Source: Acidobacteriota bacterium (lineage in GTDB: Bacteria > Actinomycetota > Acidimicrobiia > Acidimicrobiales > Palsa-688). Taken from it: a stretch of DNA of 54,467 nucleotides. This document shows, in pieces, positions 51,571-54,467 of the stretch; position 1 is the first letter of the stretch, and every line of letters begins with the position of its first letter. Position numbers and translations under genes: made by a program. The notes beneath the pieces were generated by a model. That model was given only the letters and a program-made list of their open reading frames with translations. It had not been told where the DNA came from and did not search any database. The stretch lies in the NCBI GenBank assembly GCA_028876385.1, contig JAGWSF010000197.1, positions 1 to 54,467 of the forward strand, given 5' to 3'.

Positions 51571-53109
51571 GTGTTCAAGCGGACCGGTCCCGTATCGGTG
51601 ACTACGGAGACCGCGCAGGAGGACCTGGCCGCGATCTCGGCGGTCATCGACGCTCTCGGAGCGGTTTCCGACAGAGCGGAGTGCGCCAAGGCCGCGCTCG
51701 ACGCGGTCCGCACCGGGTTCGGCTGGGCCTACGGCTCCTACTGGGAGGTTCGAGGCGGCGCGCTCCGCTTCGTGACCGAGTCCGGGTCCGTCGATGAGCA
51801 TTTCCGGGCCGTGACGATGTCCGCTTCCTTCGAGGAAGGCGTAGGTCTGTCCGGGCGGGCCTGGCGGCGGCGGGACCTGGTCACCGTGGATGACCTGGCC
51901 GCGCTCTCCGACTGCGTCCGGGCCCCCGCGGCCCGGCAGGCGGGGGTGCGCTCGGGCGTGTGCTTCCCGGTCATCGTGGCCGGTCAGGTCATGGGCACCA
52001 TGGACTTCTTCTCCAACGATCTGGTGGCGCTGTCCAAGACCCGAACCGAGACCCTGCGCACGGTCGGGCGTCTCGTGTCGCAGACCCTGGCCCGCCTGGC
52101 CCAGGCGGAGGCCGAGCGGGAGTCGGCGGCCGACGCCCGAGCGGTCAGCGCGGTGCTCGCCGAACTCGGCCGCCACTCCACATCCGACGATCTGGCCCGA
52201 GCCGCTTTGGACACGGTGCGGTCGGCCTTCGGCTGGGCCTACGGTTCCTACTGGGTCATCGACGGCGACTGTCTGCGTTTCAGCGTGGAGTCGGGCTCGG
52301 TCAACGAGGAGTTCCGGTCCGTGACGGCGACGGCCAGCTTCAGCCAAGGCGTTGGTCTATCCGGGAGAGCCTGGCGCAAGCGGGACCTCGTCTTCGTGGC
52401 CGACCTGGGTGATCTGACCGACTGCGTGCGGGCCCCGGCCGCCCGAGGGGCGGGCGTCAAGTCCGGGGTGTGCTTCCCGATAATCGTGTCCGGACGGGTG
52501 TTGGGAACGATGGATTTCTTCACCACCGAGACCCTCGAGCTCAAACCCGGCCGTCTGGAGGCCCTCCGGTCAACCGGTCATCTCCTCTCCGCGGCCTTGG
52601 AGAAGACCCTGGGCCTCGAGGAGTCCCGCCAGACGGCTGCGGTGCTGTCGTCGGGGATCACCGAGTTGAGCGCATCCGCCGGCCAGGCGTCGGAGATCGC
52701 CAGCAAAGGTGTCAGAGGCTCCGAAGAGTCCGAGGCCCGCCTCCTCAACCTCCAGGCGACCTCCGAGCAGATCGGGAGCATCGTCAACACGATCGCGTCG
52801 ATCGCGGAGCAGACCAACTTGCTGGCCCTCAACGCCACCATCGAGGCGGCCAGAGCGGGCAGCGCGGGGAAGGGTTTCGCCGTCGTGGCCAGTGAGGTGA
52901 AGGACTTGGCGGCCGGCACGAGCAAGGCGACCAAGGCCATCACCGAACAGATCGAAGGTATCCAGGCCGAGATCCGCGAGGTCGTGGAGTCCGTCGTGAA
53001 CATCCGCCACGTGGTGACCGAGATCGACACCGTGCAAGGAGAGGTCGCCAGGGTGCTCGCCGAGCAGGCCGAACTGGCCGAGGGGATGCTGCGGGCCCAA
53101 CTGGTCTGA
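51571..53109 (+). CDS. Soluble double-GAF methyl-accepting-type receptor
   Basis: 512 residues, GTG preceded by GGAGG at 9 bp. Two tandem GAF domains, residues ~20-170 and ~195-345, nearly duplicated ([12 protein letters not shown] / [32 protein letters not shown] / [20 protein letters not shown]), with the ending VxGTMDFF. The C-terminal half is a shortened MCP signalling coil with the conserved tip [20 protein letters not shown] and [12 protein letters not shown]. No TM, so cytosolic. The conserved Cys pair in each GAF could bind a ligand or cofactor. No che genes lie in the window, so partners must be elsewhere, or the protein works outside chemotaxis. Confidence 0.9.
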   Translation: MFKRTGPVSVTTETAQEDLAAISAVIDALGAVSDRAECAKAALDAVRTGFGWAYGSYWEVRGGALRFVTESGSVDEHFRAVTMSASFEEGVGLSGRAWRRRDLVTVDDLAALSDCVRAPAARQAGVRSGVCFPVIVAGQVMGTMDFFSNDLVALSKTRTETLRTVGRLVSQTLARLAQAEAERESAADARAVSAVLAELGRHSTSDDLARAALDTVRSAFGWAYGSYWVIDGDCLRFSVESGSVNEEFRSVTATASFSQGVGLSGRAWRKRDLVFVADLGDLTDCVRAPAARGAGVKSGVCFPIIVSGRVLGTMDFFTTETLELKPGRLEALRSTGHLLSAALEKTLGLEESRQTAAVLSSGITELSASAGQASEIASKGVRGSEESEARLLNLQATSEQIGSIVNTIASIAEQTNLLALNATIEAARAGSAGKGFAVVASEVKDLAAGTSKATKAITEQIEGIQAEIREVVESVVNIRHVVTEIDTVQGEVARVLAEQAELAEGMLRAQLV

Positions 53110-53117
53110 CGCGCTTC

Positions 53118-53146
53118 TTGACAAAGCTGCCGCCCTCGCGTACAAT
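53118..53146 (+). promoter_or_regulatory. Consensus sigma70 promoter of the DUF222 gene
   Basis: TTGACA (53118-53123), 17-bp spacer, TACAAT (53141-53146): a perfect -35 and near-perfect -10, the best promoter in the window. The start of transcription should fall near 53153, inside the LexA box. Confidence 0.85.
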
Positions 53147-53147
53147 C

Positions 53148-53159
53148 GAACATATGTTC
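53148..53159. promoter_or_regulatory. LexA (SOS) box
   Basis: GAACATATGTTC, a perfect 12-bp palindrome within TCGAACATATGTTCTG. It fits the Gram-positive/actinobacterial LexA consensus CGAACN4GTTCG except the last base. It directly abuts the -10 hexamer, a standard repressing position. Confidence 0.85.
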
Positions 53160-53236
53160 TGGTCTGCCCATGGTGGCGGCCGGGACGGGATCGTCGGTCT
53201 CGCACCGGCCTGTACACAGGGTTTCCGTGCCGAGGT

Positions 53237-54467
53237 GTGCTGGTGTGCCGTGATCTCGAGGCTGTTCGACAATCTGTCTGTGACTACGCCAAGGCCTTTG
53301 ACGCCGGGTCGCTGATCCCGGCCGAGACGGGACGCGTCGTGTCGCTGTGCGCCGCCATCGAGGGGTCGGTGGCGACGCTGAAGGCGCTGGCCGCAGCCCG
53401 CCTGGCCGAGGGGGGTTCGTGGCGGTCCGAGGGCTACCGTTCGGCCGAGGAGCAGTTGGCTGACCGGACCGGCGTCGGTACGGGGCAGGCTCGCCGACAG
53501 TTACAGAATGGGAGGCGGCTGTCGGAGCATCCCGAGGTGGCGCAGGCGGCGCTTTCGGGGGAACTGTCCGCCGAGCAGGCCGAGTTGGTGGCCGTGGGGG
53601 CCGAGGCGGATCGTTCCAAGACGGCTGGCTTGATCGATAAGGCTCGGTCGTCGTCGGTGGGGGAGCTGCGCGACGAGGTGGCCCAGGTCCGAGCCGACCA
53701 CATCGATCGCGAGGAGCAACGGCGCCGTATCCACGCGGCGCGGAGATTGCGAAAGTTCGTGGACCTCGAAGGCGTATGGCATCTCATGGCCTCAGGCAAT
53801 GTCGAGGACGGGATGACCGTGGATTCTTTGCTGACGCCGATCCGTCAACGGCTCAACCGCCTGCGTCGTGACCGCGGTCAGGACCTGCAGACTTTCGGTC
53901 AGCTCGACTATGACGCCCTGATCGCCTTGGCCGAGATCGCCTGCGGGCACGAAGGAGAGCTCTCCCTGACCGACCTCATGGATCTCGGCTTTTTCTCGCA
54001 GCTCCGCAACGTCGGCCGCGGCCCTTGGGCCGGGCCTCCGGTCGCGACGGGGGCGGGGTCCGGGTCCGGCAGGGCGCCTGGGTTTGGGACTGGGTCTGAG
54101 GCAGGGGCCGGTGACTCGGTCGCACTGGAGACTCCGACGCCGCCGCGCCCCGGTACATGTGATTCAGGTTCCGGCGAGCCGGCACCCCTTTCCCGTCAGC
54201 AGCTGTCCGGCGACCCGTCTGGCGCGGCATCGCTTTTCGATGATCTGGTCTCCCCGCCAGCGGCTCAGCCCGGCATCCCTGTGCCCGGCGCGCCTCAGCC
54301 GGCAGCCCTGTCTCCGGTGGGCATCCCCCCGGCGGCCCTGCCGCCACCGGGCCTGTCCCCGGCGGGCCTGTCCCCGGCGGCCCTGTCTCCGGTGAGCGTC
54401 CCCCCGGCGGACGTCCCCTCGGCGGCCCTGTCCCCGGCGGCCCTGTCTCCGGTGAGCGTCCCCCCGG
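53237..54467 (+). CDS. DUF222 (13E12-type) protein, probably HNH nuclease (3' end cut by window)
   Basis: At least 410 residues, open at the window end. GTG 53237 or 53243 is the likely start (LVCRDLEAVRQSVCDYAKAF follows). The DUF222 helical core shows in SEGYRSAEEQLADRTGVGTG, QARRQLQNGRRLSEHPEVAQ, AALSGELSAEQAELVAVGAE, then REEQRRRIHAARRLRKFVDL and GNVEDGMTVDSLLTP. The usual C-terminal HNH nuclease domain would come next but is replaced here, at least first, by a long Pro/Ala/Ser-rich stretch. Family members occur in many copies in actinobacteria, and several in M. tuberculosis are SOS-induced; the LexA box here agrees. Confidence 0.85.
   Translation, partial: MLVCRDLEAVRQSVCDYAKAFDAGSLIPAETGRVVSLCAAIEGSVATLKALAAARLAEGGSWRSEGYRSAEEQLADRTGVGTGQARRQLQNGRRLSEHPEVAQAALSGELSAEQAELVAVGAEADRSKTAGLIDKARSSSVGELRDEVAQVRADHIDREEQRRRIHAARRLRKFVDLEGVWHLMASGNVEDGMTVDSLLTPIRQRLNRLRRDRGQDLQTFGQLDYDALIALAEIACGHEGELSLTDLMDLGFFSQLRNVGRGPWAGPPVATGAGSGSGRAPGFGTGSEAGAGDSVALETPTPPRPGTCDSGSGEPAPLSRQQLSGDPSGAASLFDDLVSPPAAQPGIPVPGAPQPAALSPVGIPPAALPPPGLSPAGLSPAALSPVSVPPADVPSAALSPAALSPVSVPP
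54285..54467 (+). repeat. 15-bp-based tandem repeats in the DUF222 gene
   Basis: Units such as CCGGCGGCCCTGTCC and CCGGCGGGCCTGTCC encode PAALS/PAGLS pentapeptides, with variants VGIPP and VSVPP. The array continues past the window end. Confidence 0.85.

Noticed and set aside
53118..53315. 65-residue plus-strand open frame after the GAF receptor gene
   Set aside because: It begins at the -35 box and runs through the promoter and LexA site; the DUF222 frame explains the downstream sequence.

Overview
The window is high-GC (roughly 70% by eye), densely coded actinobacterial DNA. Frequent GTG/TTG starts, DUF2510, DUF5808-like and DUF222 (13E12-type) proteins, BTAD/SARP regulators, and a secreted protein ending in GYW..DGG.F.FG repeats make an Acidimicrobiia-like actinobacterium my best guess. 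That is inference: there is no rRNA, tRNA or ribosomal protein gene here to place it. I saw no complete insertion sequence, integrase, CRISPR array or replication origin.

Layout. 1-6.2 kb: cut dienelactone hydrolase, VOC protein, aquaporin, ParB-like protein, a TetR gene with a readable promoter/operator, a PMT-type glycosyltransferase and a metallophosphoesterase. 6.2-14.1 kb: a 1422-residue secreted repeat protein and a very large regulator joining AAA-TPR-LuxR to a SARP/BTAD module through a Thr-Asp repeat linker. 14.5-17.1 kb: a low-complexity ORF, an internally deleted MMPL transporter and its divergent TetR gene. 17.2-23.7 kb: small stress/detoxification-type genes (DUF5808-like, GNAT, VOC, PaiB-like, DinB), an apparently frameshifted gene, an Imm5-like protein, a possible chimeric relic and an MFS transporter. 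23.9-28.1 kb: a GntR-controlled polar amino-acid ABC transporter operon ending in an Asp/Glu-racemase-family protein without the family's two cysteines. 28.2-32.2 kb: GNAT, a 5' gene relic, an SDR/TetR divergent pair with three operator-like repeats, a SnoaL-like protein, a small membrane protein and a truncated haemoglobin.

32.4-45.3 kb is the most interesting region. Six close or overlapping plus-strand genes encode a double-FHA membrane-anchored trypsin-like protease, a polyglycine-linker membrane protein, a vWA protein, a PPM phosphatase with a membrane anchor, a Ser/Thr kinase with a C-terminal zinc ribbon, and a double-FHA ABC transporter. The vWA/phosphatase/kinase core matches the TerY-P (YegL/YegK/YegI) triad. 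Nearby on the other strand is an FHA-PrsW intramembrane protease and, upstream of it, an AfsR-like BTAD/TPR regulator. I read this as a phosphorylation-controlled envelope system: the kinase and phosphatase set phosphothreonine marks, FHA domains read them, and the outputs are a protease outside the membrane, a transporter and an intramembrane protease. A decayed paralogue of the protein at 48.0-49.0 kb lies directly behind the operon.

45.5-54.5 kb: the AfsR-like regulator, an unrecognised protein, a zinc-ribbon/TM/beta-propeller-like protein, an ankyrin protein whose start overlaps it, a soluble double-GAF chemoreceptor-like protein, and a DUF222 gene (cut by the window end) behind a consensus promoter carrying a LexA box. 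A window-wide trait is the number of in-frame tandem repeats at domain boundaries.
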